From assembly GCF_900109195.1 (NCBI RefSeq), contig NZ_FNZG01000001.1:248001-312000 (forward strand): a DNA stretch of 64,000 bases. The letters run 5' to 3'. The position numbers were made by a program, and so were the translations under genes. The notes beneath the pieces were generated by a model, which saw only the letters and a program-made list of their open reading frames with translations, was not told where the DNA came from and ran no database searches. Source of the stretch: Pseudooceanicola nitratireducens. Lineage in GTDB: Bacteria; Pseudomonadota; Alphaproteobacteria; Rhodobacterales; Rhodobacteraceae. Shown here piece after piece: positions 35,681-45,701 of this stretch; the first letter of the stretch is position 1, and each line of letters opens with the position of its first letter.

Positions 35681-36247
35681 TTACTGAAGAACCGTCACCT
35701 TGGTGCCCAGATCGACCCGGTTATACAGGTCGATCACATGGTCATTGATCATCCGGAAACAGCCCGAGGACGCCATCCGCCCGATCGACTTCGGCGCGAC
35801 CGTGCCGTGGATGCGGATATAGGTGTCGCGGTTGCCCTCATACAGATACATCGCCCGCGCCCCCAGGGGGTTGCCGGGGCCACCGGCCATGCGGTCCTGG
35901 TTGCCCTCGAACTTGCCATAGGCGGCGGGGTCGCGCTTGATCATCTCGGCCGTGGGGCGCCAGGTCGGCCATTCGACCTTGCGCTTGATGGTCGCAGTGC
36001 CGGTATAGCCCAGCCCCGGCTTGGCCACGGCGATGCCATAGCGGATCGCCTCGTTCGGGGCGGTGACGTAATACAGATAGTAGGCCCGCGGCAGGATCAC
36101 GATTTCGCCCGGCTGATAGCGGGCGGCGATCCGCACATTCGTCGGCTGCAGGTTCTTCGGCGGCGTATAGGCCAGCGCAGGCAGCGGCAGGGCCGAGGAG
36201 GCCGCGGCTGCTGCGGCGGCGGTCAGAAAGGTGCGACGTGCGATCAT
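35681..36247 (-). CDS. L,D-transpeptidase (YkuD family)
   Basis: A 188-residue exported enzyme that can make 3-3 peptidoglycan cross-links or attach lipoproteins to the wall. The catalytic signature is IRIHGTVAPKSIGRMASSGC, with His and Cys, then FRMIN. The N-terminus IARRTFLTAAAAAAAS carries a twin arginine and ends in LPLPALA, so Tat export is possible. Length is normal for the simple one-domain type. Confidence 0.94.
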   Translation of the reverse strand: MIARRTFLTAAAAAAASSALPLPALAYTPPKNLQPTNVRIAARYQPGEIVILPRAYYLYYVTAPNEAIRYGIAVAKPGLGYTGTATIKRKVEWPTWRPTAEMIKRDPAAYGKFEGNQDRMAGGPGNPLGARAMYLYEGNRDTYIRIHGTVAPKSIGRMASSGCFRMINDHVIDLYNRVDLGTKVTVLQ

Positions 36248-36410
36248 GGGGCAGCCTCTGTTGGAACGGGGAACGCCTGACAGTCTGCCATGGGGCGTTT
36301 GATTCGTAACGGCTGGAAAACCCGACTTGTTCCGGCCCCACCCCCGATCTGTGTCCCTTTGGTCACGCCTTGGCGGTCACAAAAGGGTGAAGCTTCAGGC
36401 ATTTGCGCAA

Positions 36411-36443
36411 AGGAAAACGCCCGCAGGGGTCCCACGGGCGTTT
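36411..36443 (-). terminator. Terminator after the cold-shock gene
   Basis: AAACGCCCG / CGGGCGTTT with loop (CAGGGGTCCCA), followed on the minus strand by a TTTTCC tail. Confidence 0.88.
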
Positions 36444-36504
36444 AAAATCCATGTGCGGGGCCGGGCCATCGGCGCATGCCGGGCCCGAACCACCTGACCT
36501 GCGA

Positions 36505-36711
36505 TCAGAGCAGGGCCAGATCCACGGCGCTTTCGCGGCCGTCACGGCCTGCCTGCAGCTCGTAGCTGACTTTTGCGTTGTCCTGCAGACCGGTCAGACC
36601 GGAACGCTCGACCGCAGAGATGTGGACGAAGATGTCCTTGCCGCCGTCTTCGGGTGCGATAAAGCCGTAGCCTTTGGTGGTGTTGAACCATTTCACGGTG
36701 CCAGTGGCCAT
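36505..36711 (-). CDS. Cold-shock domain protein
   Basis: A 68-residue single cold-shock domain. RNP1 is KGYGFIAPEDG and RNP2 is DIFVHIS; the start TGTVKWFNTTKGYGFI is typical of CspA proteins. It binds single-stranded RNA/DNA and acts as an RNA chaperone. A long upstream untranslated region is expected. Confidence 0.96.
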   Translation of the reverse strand: MATGTVKWFNTTKGYGFIAPEDGGKDIFVHISAVERSGLTGLQDNAKVSYELQAGRDGRESAVDLALL

Positions 36712-37059
36712 GTCCGTGTACTCCTGTTTGATGCCGCCCGCGTTGGTGCGACGGCCCGGCCGTCCTTAGTCTAGCGAGGGACTGTTGCCGGGTATCAGCG
36801 AAACAGGAAGTCGGTAGAGGTCGTAAAGCAGCCCGAGTCTGACAGGATTCGCGTGTCCTGCATAGGAAATTCGCAAGTCCCCTTTTGCCGTGTCGCATTT
36901 TCGCCGATCCTTTGGACCGTCGGCACCCGCAGGGGGGCTGCATCGGCAGTGGCATCCGGGCCGGACGCCGGGGCAGGGGAAGGCCGGGGCAGGGTCACAA
37001 GAACACCCGTTTCCCCGGCAAAACCGGCCCGGCCACCCAAGGGGCGGCCGGGCGAGATC
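36712..37059. other. Intergenic region upstream of the cold-shock gene, downstream of ettA
   Basis: 348 bases. It should hold the promoter and 5' untranslated region of the cold-shock gene. At 37024-37054 a GGCCCGGCCACCCAAGGGGC, GGCCGGGC hairpin, followed on the minus strand by CGGTTTTGCC, is a likely ettA terminator. I could not define the promoter boxes. Confidence 0.55.
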
Positions 37060-38715
37060 TTAGCGCGTGAACTTCTTGTGCTTCAGGCGCTTGGGTTCCA
37101 GCGCATCGGGGCCAAGGCGACGTTTCTTGTCTTCCTCGTATTCCTCGAAGTTGCCTTCAAACCACTCCACATGCGCATCGCCTTCAAAGGCCAGGATGTG
37201 GGTACAGATCCGGTCGAGGAAGAACCGGTCGTGCGAGATCACCACCGCGCAGCCGGCGAATTCGGTCAGCGCGTCTTCGAGGGCACGCAGGGTTTCCACG
37301 TCCAGGTCGTTGGTCGGTTCGTCAAGCAGCAGCACGTTGCCGCCGGACTTCAGCAGCCGCGCCATGTGGACCCGGTTGCGTTCACCGCCCGACAGAAGGT
37401 TGACCTTCTTCTGCTGGTCGCCGCCCTTGAAGTTGAAGGACGAACAATAGGCCCGGCTGTTCACCTGCGCATCGCCCAGCTCGATGATCTCGGCCCCGCC
37501 GGTGATTGCCTCCCAGACGGTGTCGCCATCGCTCAGATCGTCGCGCGACTGGTCGACATAGGACAGCTGCACGGTATCGCCCAGTTCGATCTTGCCCTCG
37601 TCGGGCTGTTCCTGGCCGGTCAGCATCTTGAACAGCGTCGATTTACCCGCGCCGTTCGGGCCGATCACGCCGACGATGCCGCCCGGCGGCAGCGAGAAGG
37701 ACAGATCCTCGATCAGCAGCTTGTCACCCATGGCCTTCTTGAGGTTCTCGACCTCGATCACCTTGCCGCCCAGGCGCTGGCCGGCGGGGATGACGATCTG
37801 GGCGCGGGTGATCTTCTCGCGCTCGGACTGGTTGGCCAGGTCGTTATAGGCCTGGATCCGCGCCTTGGATTTCGCCTGACGCGCCTTGGCCCCCTGCCGC
37901 ATCCAGTCAAGTTCGCGCTGCAGGGTCTTCTGCTTGGCCTTGTCTTCCTTGGCCTCATGCTCCAGCCGCTTGGCCTTCTGTTCCAGCCACGAGGAATAAT
38001 TGCCCTCGTAGGGGATGCCGCGGCCACGATCGAGTTCCAGGATCCATCCGGTGATGTCATCCAGGAAGTAGCGGTCGTGGGTGACGATCAGGATCGTGCC
38101 CTTGTAGTCGATCAGGTGCTGTTGCAGCCAGGCGATGGTTTCCGCGTCCAGGTGGTTGGTCGGTTCGTCAAGCAGCAGCATGTCGGGCTGTTCCAGCAGC
38201 AGCTTGCACAGCGCAACGCGGCGTTTCTCACCGCCCGACAGGGTGGTCACATCGGCATCATCGGGCGGGCAGCGCAGCGCCTCCATCGAGATGTCGATCT
38301 GCGCGTCCAGATCCCACAGGTTCTGGCTGTCGATCTCGTCCTGAAGCTTGGCCATCTCTTCCGCGGTCTCGTCGGAATAGTTCATCGCCAGTTCATTGTA
38401 CTTGTCCAGGATCGCCTTCTTCTCGGCGACACCCAGCATCACGTTGCCGCGCACGTCCAGGCTCGGGTCCAGTTCCGGCTCCTGCGGGAGGTAGCCGACC
38501 TTGGCGCCTTCGGCATGCCAGGCCTCGCCCGAGAACTCTTTGTCCCAGCCGGCCATGATCTTCAGCAGGGTCGACTTACCCGCGCCGTTGACGCCGACGA
38601 CGCCGATCTTCACGCCGGGCAGGAAGTTCAGGTTGATGTTTTCAAAGCACTTCTTGCCGCCCGGATAGGTCTTGGAGACGCCGGACATGTGGTAAACGTA
38701 CTGATAGGCGGCCAT
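37060..38715 (-). CDS. ettA: Energy-dependent translational throttle protein EttA
   Basis: A 551-residue ABC-F protein with two ATPase domains and no membrane part. The first has GVVGVNGAGKSTL, LSGGEKRRVALCKLL and MLLLDEPTNHLD; the second has GVIGPNGAGKSTL, LSGGERNRVHMARLL and LLLDEPTNDLD. The charged linker between them (KRLEHEAKEDKAKQKTLQRE) is the P-site tRNA interaction motif. The YVYHMSGVSKTYPGGK start and length mark it as EttA. It binds the ribosomal E site and gates the first peptide bond according to ATP/ADP. Confidence 0.96.
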   Translation of the reverse strand: MAAYQYVYHMSGVSKTYPGGKKCFENINLNFLPGVKIGVVGVNGAGKSTLLKIMAGWDKEFSGEAWHAEGAKVGYLPQEPELDPSLDVRGNVMLGVAEKKAILDKYNELAMNYSDETAEEMAKLQDEIDSQNLWDLDAQIDISMEALRCPPDDADVTTLSGGEKRRVALCKLLLEQPDMLLLDEPTNHLDAETIAWLQQHLIDYKGTILIVTHDRYFLDDITGWILELDRGRGIPYEGNYSSWLEQKAKRLEHEAKEDKAKQKTLQRELDWMRQGAKARQAKSKARIQAYNDLANQSEREKITRAQIVIPAGQRLGGKVIEVENLKKAMGDKLLIEDLSFSLPPGGIVGVIGPNGAGKSTLFKMLTGQEQPDEGKIELGDTVQLSYVDQSRDDLSDGDTVWEAITGGAEIIELGDAQVNSRAYCSSFNFKGGDQQKKVNLLSGGERNRVHMARLLKSGGNVLLLDEPTNDLDVETLRALEDALTEFAGCAVVISHDRFFLDRICTHILAFEGDAHVEWFEGNFEEYEEDKKRRLGPDALEPKRLKHKKFTR

Positions 38716-38909
38716 GGTCTGCTCCGTCTGTGGGGTGTCTGTGGGATGTGCACTTCAATTCGGTCCCGCCCCCAATACCCAAAGGGCCGGGGCGTAGCAA
38801 TCACCCGTGGCAGTGATGCGGCCGCATGGACCGGGGCAGGGGGCGGTTACGTTTCAGGGGAAACCCGGCCCGACAGCCCCCGACAGCCCGCCCCTGGGTC
38901 ACAATCCCG

Positions 38910-40190
38910 ATGATCGGCCCCGATGACCGCCCCCCACGATCGACCCCTGTCATTTCGAAAACCGGGAACCGCCGCGCCGAGGACCGCGTTGACAGCGAAA
39001 CGAAAGGGATCCCCGCCTTGGTCGACGCTCCGCCCGCGCCCCAGCCTTCCGCCAAAGGGGCAGCCCCAGATGCGCCACCTTCCGCACAGGACGACCACCT
39101 CGCCCTGCTGCGCCGCATCCAGTATCTTCTGGGCGGTCTTCTGGTGCTGTTTGTCCTGTGGTCGATTTCTCTGGCCAAGGTCGTCATCCTGCCGATTGTC
39201 CTGGGGGTCCTGATTGCCCTGACCCTGTCGCCGCTGGTCCGCTGGCTGGCCAAGCGCGGAGTGCCGCGCGGAATTGCGGCGGTGCTGCTGATCGCGCTGA
39301 TCGGCTTTACCTCGGCTTTCGGGCTTTACATGCTGAGCGGGCCCGCCAGTCGCCTGGTCGAAACGCTGCCCCAGGTCCAGGCCGAGGCCGAGACCAAGCT
39401 GGCCAGCGTCAAGGACAAACTGCGCCAGGTCCGCGAGGCCGAGGAGCAGGTGCAGGAAATGACCGAACCCGATCCGTCCCCCGCCGACGGCCCCGAGGAC
39501 GTGACCCGCGTGCTGGTCGACGAACCCGGCATGATCGAGACCGCGCTTGCCTCTCTTGCCGGGACGGGCACGGCGCTGGTCATCGCGCTGATCCTGTCGA
39601 TGTTCCTGCTGGCCTCGGGCGACATGTTCCAGACCAAGCTGGTGCGCGCTTTCCCGAAGCTGCGGGACAAGAAGCGCGCGCTGAAGATCAGCCACGATAT
39701 CGAACGCCAGATCTCGCGCTATCTGGGGGCGATCACGGTGATCAACGCGGGCCTTGGCCTGGCCGTCGGGCTGACGCTGCACGGGCTGGGCATGCCCTAT
39801 GCCTATGTCTGGGGCGTTGCCGCCTTTCTGCTGAACTACCTGCCCTACCTGGGGGCGATGATCGGCGTGGTGGCCGTGGCCGCCGTGTCGGTCGTGACCT
39901 ACGACACCCTTGGCGCGATGCTTGTGCCGCCGGCGCTTTACCTGGTCCTGACCTCGATCGAGGGGCAGATGATCACCCCCGTCCTGGTCGGCCGCCACCT
40001 GAGCCTGAACGCGGCGGCGGTCTTTGTCGCGGTGATCTTCTGGGCCTGGCTCTGGGGTGCGGCTGGGGCGCTGATGGCCGTGCCCTTCCTGGTCTTCGTC
40101 AAGGTGGTCTGCGACAACGTCCCCGGCCTGGGCTTCATCGGGTTGTTCCTGGGCGGCGATGATCGGGCAACGTCCAGACGGCGAAGCTAG
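38910..40190 (+). CDS. AI-2E family transporter (PerM-like permease)
   Basis: About 426 residues from the ATG at 38910; an upstream ATG at 38826 would add 28 residues. The first 75 residues are hydrophilic and proline-rich, then eight or so membrane helices follow with the family pattern: IQYLLGGLLVLFVLW, VVILPIVLGVLIALTLSPLV, a soluble coiled segment (residues 175-230) with many Glu and Lys, then ISRYLGAITVINAGLGLAV and GMPYAYVWGVAAFLLNYLPY. The family includes the AI-2 exporter TqsA but most members have no proven cargo. Here it precedes nadD by 75 bases. Confidence 0.88.
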   Translation: MIGPDDRPPRSTPVISKTGNRRAEDRVDSETKGIPALVDAPPAPQPSAKGAAPDAPPSAQDDHLALLRRIQYLLGGLLVLFVLWSISLAKVVILPIVLGVLIALTLSPLVRWLAKRGVPRGIAAVLLIALIGFTSAFGLYMLSGPASRLVETLPQVQAEAETKLASVKDKLRQVREAEEQVQEMTEPDPSPADGPEDVTRVLVDEPGMIETALASLAGTGTALVIALILSMFLLASGDMFQTKLVRAFPKLRDKKRALKISHDIERQISRYLGAITVINAGLGLAVGLTLHGLGMPYAYVWGVAAFLLNYLPYLGAMIGVVAVAAVSVVTYDTLGAMLVPPALYLVLTSIEGQMITPVLVGRHLSLNAAAVFVAVIFWAWLWGAAGALMAVPFLVFVKVVCDNVPGLGFIGLFLGGDDRATSRRRS

Positions 40191-40264
40191 GGTCGGTCAT
40201 GACCACCTGCGGCCCCTATCGGTAACCGCTTCTTTTCGGGCGAAAAGTCGGATAAGTCCCGGTC

Positions 40265-40918
40265 ATGCGCAATGGATTGACCTGCGACTTACCCCCGGCC
40301 GCGCCGGGCCAAGTGATCGGATTGCTGGGCGGGTCCTTCGACCCGGCCCACGATGGTCATGCGCATATCACCCGTGAAGCCCTGCGCCGTTTTGGCCTGA
40401 CCCACGCCTGGTGGCTGGTCAGCCCCGGCAACCCGCTGAAGGCGCGCCAGCCTGCGCCCGTGGCCGACCGTATCGCGCGGGCGCAGCAGGTCATGGACCA
40501 CCCCCGCGTCACCATCACCGATATCGAGGCCCGGATCGGCACCCGCTATACCGCCGAGACGCTGGCGAAGCTGACGGCGCTTTATCCCCGGACGCGGTTC
40601 GTCTGGCTGATGGGCGCGGATAACCTGGCGCAGTTCGACCAGTGGCAGGACTGGCAATGGATCATGGAAAACGTGCCCGTCGGCATCCTGGCCCGCCCCG
40701 GCGATCGGATTTCGGCCCGGACGTCCAAGGCCGCGCGGCTTTACGCGCGCTACCGGCTGTCGGCCCGCGCTTCGATCCTGCTGGGCCGGTCGGATGCCCC
40801 CTGCTGGTGCTTCGTCAACGTGCCCATGCGCTCGGTCTCGTCGACGCTGCTGCGCCGCTCGGGCGGGTGGGGGGCTTCGGGCGGCCAGCAAGGGGCGGAC
40901 CCGGTGCCGCAGGGCTGA
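40265..40918 (+). CDS. nadD: Nicotinate-nucleotide adenylyltransferase
   Basis: A 217-residue nucleotidyltransferase that makes deamido-NAD from nicotinate mononucleotide. The nucleotide-binding motif [17 protein letters not shown] (residues 19-35) and the late [13 protein letters not shown] (SSTxLR) are diagnostic. [11 protein letters not shown] and [11 protein letters not shown] lie between. Length is normal. It precedes a PBP4-type peptidase gene. Confidence 0.96.
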   Translation: MRNGLTCDLPPAAPGQVIGLLGGSFDPAHDGHAHITREALRRFGLTHAWWLVSPGNPLKARQPAPVADRIARAQQVMDHPRVTITDIEARIGTRYTAETLAKLTALYPRTRFVWLMGADNLAQFDQWQDWQWIMENVPVGILARPGDRISARTSKAARLYARYRLSARASILLGRSDAPCWCFVNVPMRSVSSTLLRRSGGWGASGGQQGADPVPQG

Positions 40919-40997
40919 CCCCCGTTCACCCGATTGCGACCCGCCACAGCCCCAAGACCCCTTGAGCCCCGCGCCGCGCCCTGATTAACCTGTCGCC

Positions 40998-42491
40998 ATG
41001 AAACCGCATTTCAGCCGGCGCAATTTCCTGTCCACCCTGGCCGCTGCCAGCCTCGCCCCCTCGGGCGTTCTGGCGCTGGCCCCCTCGACCTCTCTGCGGC
41101 CCCAGGCGCGGCCCGGATCGGCCAAGCCGCTGGCCCAGACCGCCGACCGCATCATCGACGATGCCGGGCTGAGTGGCGAGGTCTCATTCGCCGTCTTCGA
41201 CCTGAACACCGGCCGCCCGCTTGAGGCCCGCAACCCGACCAAACCCATGCCCCCCGCCAGCGTCGCCAAGGCGCTGACCGCGCTATACGCGCTGGACGTG
41301 CTGGGCCTCGATCACCGCTTTGAAACCCGCGTGCTGGCAGCCGGAGACATCCGTGGCGGCACGCTGCACGGCGATCTGATCCTGGCCGGGGGCGGCGATC
41401 CGACCCTGCAGACCGACGACCTGGCCGCGCTGGCGGCAAAGGTGAAGGACACCGGGCTTCAGTCCGTCACCGGGCGCTTCCTGATCTGGGGCGGGGCGCT
41501 GCCCTTTGCCCCGGTGATCGACGATCTTCAGCCCGCCCATGTGGGGTACAACCCCGCGATCTCGGGGCTGGCGCTGAATTTCAACCGGGTGCATTTCGAA
41601 TGGAAGCGGGCGAACGGCAAATGGGGCGTGACCATGGACGCCCGGTCCGAACGCTACCGCCCCGCCGTGGCCATGGCCCGGATGCGCATCGTCGACCGGG
41701 CCGCGCCGGTCTATACCTACGATGACATCGGCAGTCGCGACGACTGGACCGTGGCGCTTTCGGCCCTGGGCAAGGGCGGATCGCGCTGGCTGCCCGTCCG
41801 CAAGCCCGAGCTTTACGCCGGTGAGGTCTTCCAGACCATGATGAGCGCCCATGGCGTCGCCCTGAAGACCCCCGAGGTCACCGAGATCCTGCCCGCCGGC
41901 GTGACCCTGTCGCGACTGGAAAGCGCGCCGCTGACGGTGATCCTGAAGGACATGCTGAAGTATTCCACCAACATCACGGCCGAGATGGTGGGCATGTCGG
42001 CCTCGTCCCGGCGGCTGGGCCGCCCCGAGACGCTGGTGAATTCCGCCGCCGCCATGTCCGACTGGGCGCGCGAGGTGCTGGACCTGCGCGACACGCAGAT
42101 GGTCGACCATTCCGGGCTTGGCGATGCCTCGCGCACCACCACGGGGGACCTGACCCGCGCCATGGCCAGCCCTCTGGGCCGCACGGCGCTGCGCCCGCTG
42201 CTCAAGGACATTCCGATCCGGGATGAGAAATATCGCCAGCTGCGCGATCACCCGCTGGAGGTGGTGGCCAAGACCGGCACTCTGAACTTTGTCTCGACGC
42301 TGTCGGGGTTTGCCCAGCAATCCGATGGCAGCGACCTGGCCTTTGCCATCCTGACCTCGGACCTGCCGCGCCGCGACGCGCTAAGCGAGGCCGAGCGTGA
42401 ACGCCCCCCCGGCGGGCGGGCCTGGAATCGTCGGTCGAAACTGTTGCAGCAGGCCCTGCTTCAACGCTGGAGCCTGATCCACGCAAGCTGA
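40998..42491 (+). CDS. dacB: D-alanyl-D-alanine carboxypeptidase/endopeptidase (PBP4 type)
   Basis: A 497-residue periplasmic penicillin-binding protein of class C. The three active-site motifs are SxxK at Ser88-Lys91 (PPASVAKA), SxN in YSTNITAEM, and KTG in VVAKTGTLNFVST. The N-terminus HFSRRNFLSTLAAASLA has a twin arginine, so export may be through Tat. It cleaves cross-links or terminal D-Ala in peptidoglycan. Confidence 0.94.
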   Translation: MKPHFSRRNFLSTLAAASLAPSGVLALAPSTSLRPQARPGSAKPLAQTADRIIDDAGLSGEVSFAVFDLNTGRPLEARNPTKPMPPASVAKALTALYALDVLGLDHRFETRVLAAGDIRGGTLHGDLILAGGGDPTLQTDDLAALAAKVKDTGLQSVTGRFLIWGGALPFAPVIDDLQPAHVGYNPAISGLALNFNRVHFEWKRANGKWGVTMDARSERYRPAVAMARMRIVDRAAPVYTYDDIGSRDDWTVALSALGKGGSRWLPVRKPELYAGEVFQTMMSAHGVALKTPEVTEILPAGVTLSRLESAPLTVILKDMLKYSTNITAEMVGMSASSRRLGRPETLVNSAAAMSDWAREVLDLRDTQMVDHSGLGDASRTTTGDLTRAMASPLGRTALRPLLKDIPIRDEKYRQLRDHPLEVVAKTGTLNFVSTLSGFAQQSDGSDLAFAILTSDLPRRDALSEAERERPPGGRAWNRRSKLLQQALLQRWSLIHAS

Positions 42492-42545
42492 GGCGCGCGC
42501 TACTGGCCGCGCGGCGCCTGACCTGTCGCGTCTGACCTGTCGCCC

Positions 42546-42692
42546 TTAGTACTGGGTCACCATCGGACCCGCCGCCGGGGCCGACAGCCGCACGGTGCGG
42601 TCATGGCTGGGGGCGGCATCGTGAAGGGTGCCCAGAATGGGCATGGCGACAAGAAATAGGACGCCCAAAGCAGCAAGAGAATAACGGTTCAT
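42546..42692 (-). CDS. Small hydrophobic protein, hypothetical
   Basis: A 48-residue peptide from the ATG at 42692: one membrane or signal segment (YSLAALGVLFLVAMPILGTL) followed by a short polar tail ending VTQY. A TTGGATC sequence could serve as ribosome-binding site. An alternative start 42 bases upstream gives an unlikely leader. No family recognised. Confidence 0.45.
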   Translation of the reverse strand: MNRYSLAALGVLFLVAMPILGTLHDAAPSHDRTVRLSAPAAGPMVTQY

Positions 42693-42949
42693 GGTACTGA
42701 TCCAAATACATGTAGAATGCATGGATCGTCTCACGCGGGCCGGGTTCGGTCAATTCACACGGGCGTGACGCGGCGGAAACGGCGGCTTTGCGCCCGTTTT
42801 GCCGCCCGATCCCGGCTCAAAAGCCGGGCATCGGGAAACCGTTTGGCCCGACAGGCCAGATTGTTCAGCACCGCAAGAACGCCGATCCGCCCCGGCCAAA
42901 TCGGTCTTTGCGGTCCGGGGCGGGGGTGGTCAGCTTCGGGATCGACCGT

Positions 42950-43375
42950 TCAGATCGTCATATGCCGCGCCCGGGCCCCGCGTTCGATCGCGCCCGCATG
43001 CAGCCGGTCGATGTCCAGCTCATCCCGGATTTCTTCCAGCAGACGCAGCTCTCCGACGCGGATGGTGCCGTCGGCGGCCGCCACGTCACAGCACAGGGCA
43101 TAGGCGGTTTCGTTCAGCTTTTCCGGCATGTTGTCCCGCACCAGCCCGAACAGCGCGTCCAGCCCGTCCTCTTCCGCGAACAGGTCATAGACCGTGTTGG
43201 CCAGCTGCGGCAGCCGGTCGATGTCGAAGGTCCCGAAGATCGGCAGGGTGTTCACCTGGTTCTCGATCTTGATCAGTTCCGAGGTGCGCACCGTCTGGTC
43301 CGAGACGGAAACGGCGATCATCAGCATCACAAGACAGTCTTGCGGGGACAGGGCGTGTTCGATGGTTTCGTTCAT
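42950..43375 (-). CDS. TerB-like tellurite-resistance family protein
   Basis: A 141-residue all-helical protein. The pattern ALSPQDCLVMLMIAVSVSD, RTSELIKIENQVNTLPIF, and the EF-hand-like CCDVAAADGTIRVGELRLLE matches the TerB/DjlA N-terminal fold, which binds metal. The ATG at 43375 gives MNETIEHALSPQD. The role outside a ter operon is unknown. It is divergent from lysS. Confidence 0.82.
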   Translation of the reverse strand: MNETIEHALSPQDCLVMLMIAVSVSDQTVRTSELIKIENQVNTLPIFGTFDIDRLPQLANTVYDLFAEEDGLDALFGLVRDNMPEKLNETAYALCCDVAAADGTIRVGELRLLEEIRDELDIDRLHAGAIERGARARHMTI

Positions 43376-43484
43376 CTCGGGCTCCGATAAGTCGTGTTGC
43401 AGTGCAGAATATTGACCCTTCACCGCCGTAGCAATAGAGAGAGCCGACCGCCGGACGGACCCGGCGACAGATTAGGAGAGCACT

Positions 43485-45068
43485 ATGAGCGATCTGCGCG
43501 ACGCTGGCATGAATTCCAAGGCCTGGCCCTTCGAAGAAGCGCGCCGTCTGCTCAAACGCTACGAAAAGGCCCCGCCCGAGAAGGGGTTCGTCCTGTTCGA
43601 GACCGGCTATGGCCCCTCGGGCCTGCCGCATATCGGCACCTTCGGTGAGGTCCTGCGCACCACGATGATCCGCCGCGCCTTCGAGGTGATTTCGGACATC
43701 CCGACCCGGCTGATCTGTTTCTCGGACGACATGGACGGCATGCGCAAGGTGCCCGGCAACGTGCCCAACCAGGACCGCCTGCGCGAAGACCTGCAGCGCC
43801 CGCTGACCGCCGTCTACGACCCCTTCGAGACGCACGAAAGCTTTGGCCACCACAACAACGCCATGCTGCGCCGGTTCCTGGACACCTTCGGCTTCGACTA
43901 CGAATTCTACTCGGCCACGGAATTTTACAAGTCCGGTCAATTCGATGCGGTGCTGAAGCGCGCGGTCGAAAAATACGACGACATCATGAAGGTGATGCTG
44001 AAATCGCTGCGCGACGAACGGGCACAGACCTATTCGATCTTCCTGCCGATCCACCCCGAAACCGGCCGCGTCCTCTATGTGCCGATGAAATCGGTGAACA
44101 AGGACGACTATACGATCACCTTCGACGATCCCGATGGTCGCGAATGGACCCTGCCGGTCACCGGCGGCCAGGTGAAGCTGCAGTGGAAGCCCGACTTCGG
44201 CGCCCGCTGGGCCGCGCTGGACGTCGATTTCGAGATGTACGGCAAGGACCATTCCACCAACACGCCGATCTACGACCGCATCTGCGAGATCCTTGGCGGC
44301 AAGAAGCCCGAGCATTTCACCTATGAGCTGTTCCTGGATGACAAGGGGCAGAAGATCTCGAAATCCTCCGGCAACGGGATCTCGATCGACGAATGGCTGA
44401 CCTATGCCAGCACCGAATCGCTGTCTTATTTCATGTTCCAGAAGCCCAAGACCGCGAAGCGTCTGTTCTTTGACGTGATCCCGCGGGCGATGGACGAATA
44501 CCACCAGCAGCTGCGCGCCTATCCCGGCCAGACGCCGGAACAACAGGTGGCGAACCCGGTCTTCCACATCCACAACGGCGATGTGCCGGCCTCGGACATG
44601 GTTGTGCCCTTCTCGATGCTGCTGAACCTGGCCTCCGTTGCCGGTGCGGAAGAGAAAGAGCAGCTTTGGGGCTTTATCCGCCGCTATGCGCCGGACGCCA
44701 CGCCAGAGGCCAACCCCCAGCTGGACGCCGCCGCCGGTTACGCGGTGCGCTATTACAACGACTTCGTGAAGCCCGAGAAAGTCTATCGCGCGCCCACGGA
44801 CGTGGAGCGCGAGGCGCTGTTGGAGTTGAAGAACAAATTAACTATTTTTCAATCTCATGAACTTCCAGTTGATGGTGATGCGCTGCAACAGATCATCTTT
44901 GACGTCGGACGCGACCGGTTCGACCCGATGCGCGACTGGTTCAAGGCGCTGTACGAGGTGCTTCTGGGCGCGTCCCAGGGCCCGCGGTTCGGCGGCTTCA
45001 TCGCGCTTTATGGCGTGGCTGAAACCGTTGATCTGATTGAAAAAGGCCTGGCCGGAGAGCTGGGTTAA
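43485..45068 (+). CDS. lysS: Lysyl-tRNA synthetase, class I
   Basis: A 527-residue synthetase of the archaeal class I (Rossmann-fold) type, not the usual bacterial class II. The HIGH-type motif is in [16 protein letters not shown] and the KMSKS-type motif is [12 protein letters not shown]-terminal alpha-helical anticodon-binding domain follows. The ATG at 43485 has AGGAGAG upstream. Class I LysRS is known from archaea, spirochaetes and some alphaproteobacteria. At 44821-44880 the reading frame passes through a strikingly AT-rich patch (19 of 60 bases G or C). Confidence 0.96.
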   Translation: MSDLRDAGMNSKAWPFEEARRLLKRYEKAPPEKGFVLFETGYGPSGLPHIGTFGEVLRTTMIRRAFEVISDIPTRLICFSDDMDGMRKVPGNVPNQDRLREDLQRPLTAVYDPFETHESFGHHNNAMLRRFLDTFGFDYEFYSATEFYKSGQFDAVLKRAVEKYDDIMKVMLKSLRDERAQTYSIFLPIHPETGRVLYVPMKSVNKDDYTITFDDPDGREWTLPVTGGQVKLQWKPDFGARWAALDVDFEMYGKDHSTNTPIYDRICEILGGKKPEHFTYELFLDDKGQKISKSSGNGISIDEWLTYASTESLSYFMFQKPKTAKRLFFDVIPRAMDEYHQQLRAYPGQTPEQQVANPVFHIHNGDVPASDMVVPFSMLLNLASVAGAEEKEQLWGFIRRYAPDATPEANPQLDAAAGYAVRYYNDFVKPEKVYRAPTDVEREALLELKNKLTIFQSHELPVDGDALQQIIFDVGRDRFDPMRDWFKALYEVLLGASQGPRFGGFIALYGVAETVDLIEKGLAGELG

Positions 45069-45100
45069 GCCATTGACGGCCCCCACGGGGGCCGTTGCCT

Positions 45101-45130
45101 TCGGCAAGAGTATTTCCGGCAAGATGAAAC
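45101..45130 (+). repeat. Dispersed intergenic repeat, degenerate copy D
   Basis: TCGGCAAGAGTATTTCCGGC then AAGATGAAAC, related to the GGATATTTCYGGCAAGAGGATG core. It follows a hairpin ACGGCCCC/GGGGCCGT (45076-45095) 7 bases after the lysS stop, so the hairpin-plus-repeat order is kept. Confidence 0.5.
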
Positions 45131-45182
45131 CGGATGCCCGCGGGCACCGTATCTCTTGGGTAGCCAAACGGAGGTGCCCGAG

Positions 45183-45605
45183 ATGTCTGTTTCAATGCCT
45201 TTTTCGTTGCGCGGCCTGGCGATCTGTCTGGTCCTTGCCTTTTCCGCGCTGCCGGTGGCCGCGCAGGACAGCGGGCCGGGCGATGTGATCACTCGCCAGT
45301 TCGAGGCCTTCCGACAAGGCGACATGGAGGCGGCCTTTTCCCACGCCAGCCCCACGCTGAAACGGATTTTCGGCAGTTCCCAGACCTTCGGCACCATGGT
45401 GCGCCAGGGCTATCCCATGGTGCTGAACCCCGATCAGATGCGCATTCTTGATCTGCGGGAAGAGGGCGCGCGCCTGGTCCAGCGGGTCGAGGTGATCGAC
45501 CGCAAGGGCGTTGTGCATCTTCTGGATTACGACATGGTCGAGACCGAAATGGGCTGGAAGATCAACGGCGTCCGTTTCGTGCAGGCGCCGCCTGTTGCGG
45601 CCTGA
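45183..45605 (+). CDS. DUF4864 domain-containing exported protein
   Basis: A 140-residue protein with a signal peptide (SLRGLAICLVLAFSALPVAA/QD). The mature part is an NTF2-like cone: ITRQFEAFRQGDMEAAFSHA, FGSSQTFGTMVRQGYPMV and a final MGWKINGVRF. It matches the DUF4864 family, which has no assigned activity. The ATG at 45183 follows GGAGG. Confidence 0.86.
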   Translation: MSVSMPFSLRGLAICLVLAFSALPVAAQDSGPGDVITRQFEAFRQGDMEAAFSHASPTLKRIFGSSQTFGTMVRQGYPMVLNPDQMRILDLREEGARLVQRVEVIDRKGVVHLLDYDMVETEMGWKINGVRFVQAPPVAA

Positions 45606-45701
45606 GGGGGCGGCGCGCGCGGTTCTGGAAGGTTTGATTAACCCTGTCTGAGTACCCCTTTCCGAAACGCCCCAGGTGGGGCCGGGACAAGGGGAATTGC
45701 G

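Noticed and set aside
36853-38913. A 686-codon open frame on the plus strand
   Set aside because: Antisense to ettA, whose ABC motifs are unmistakable. No start signal or domain in the plus-strand frame.
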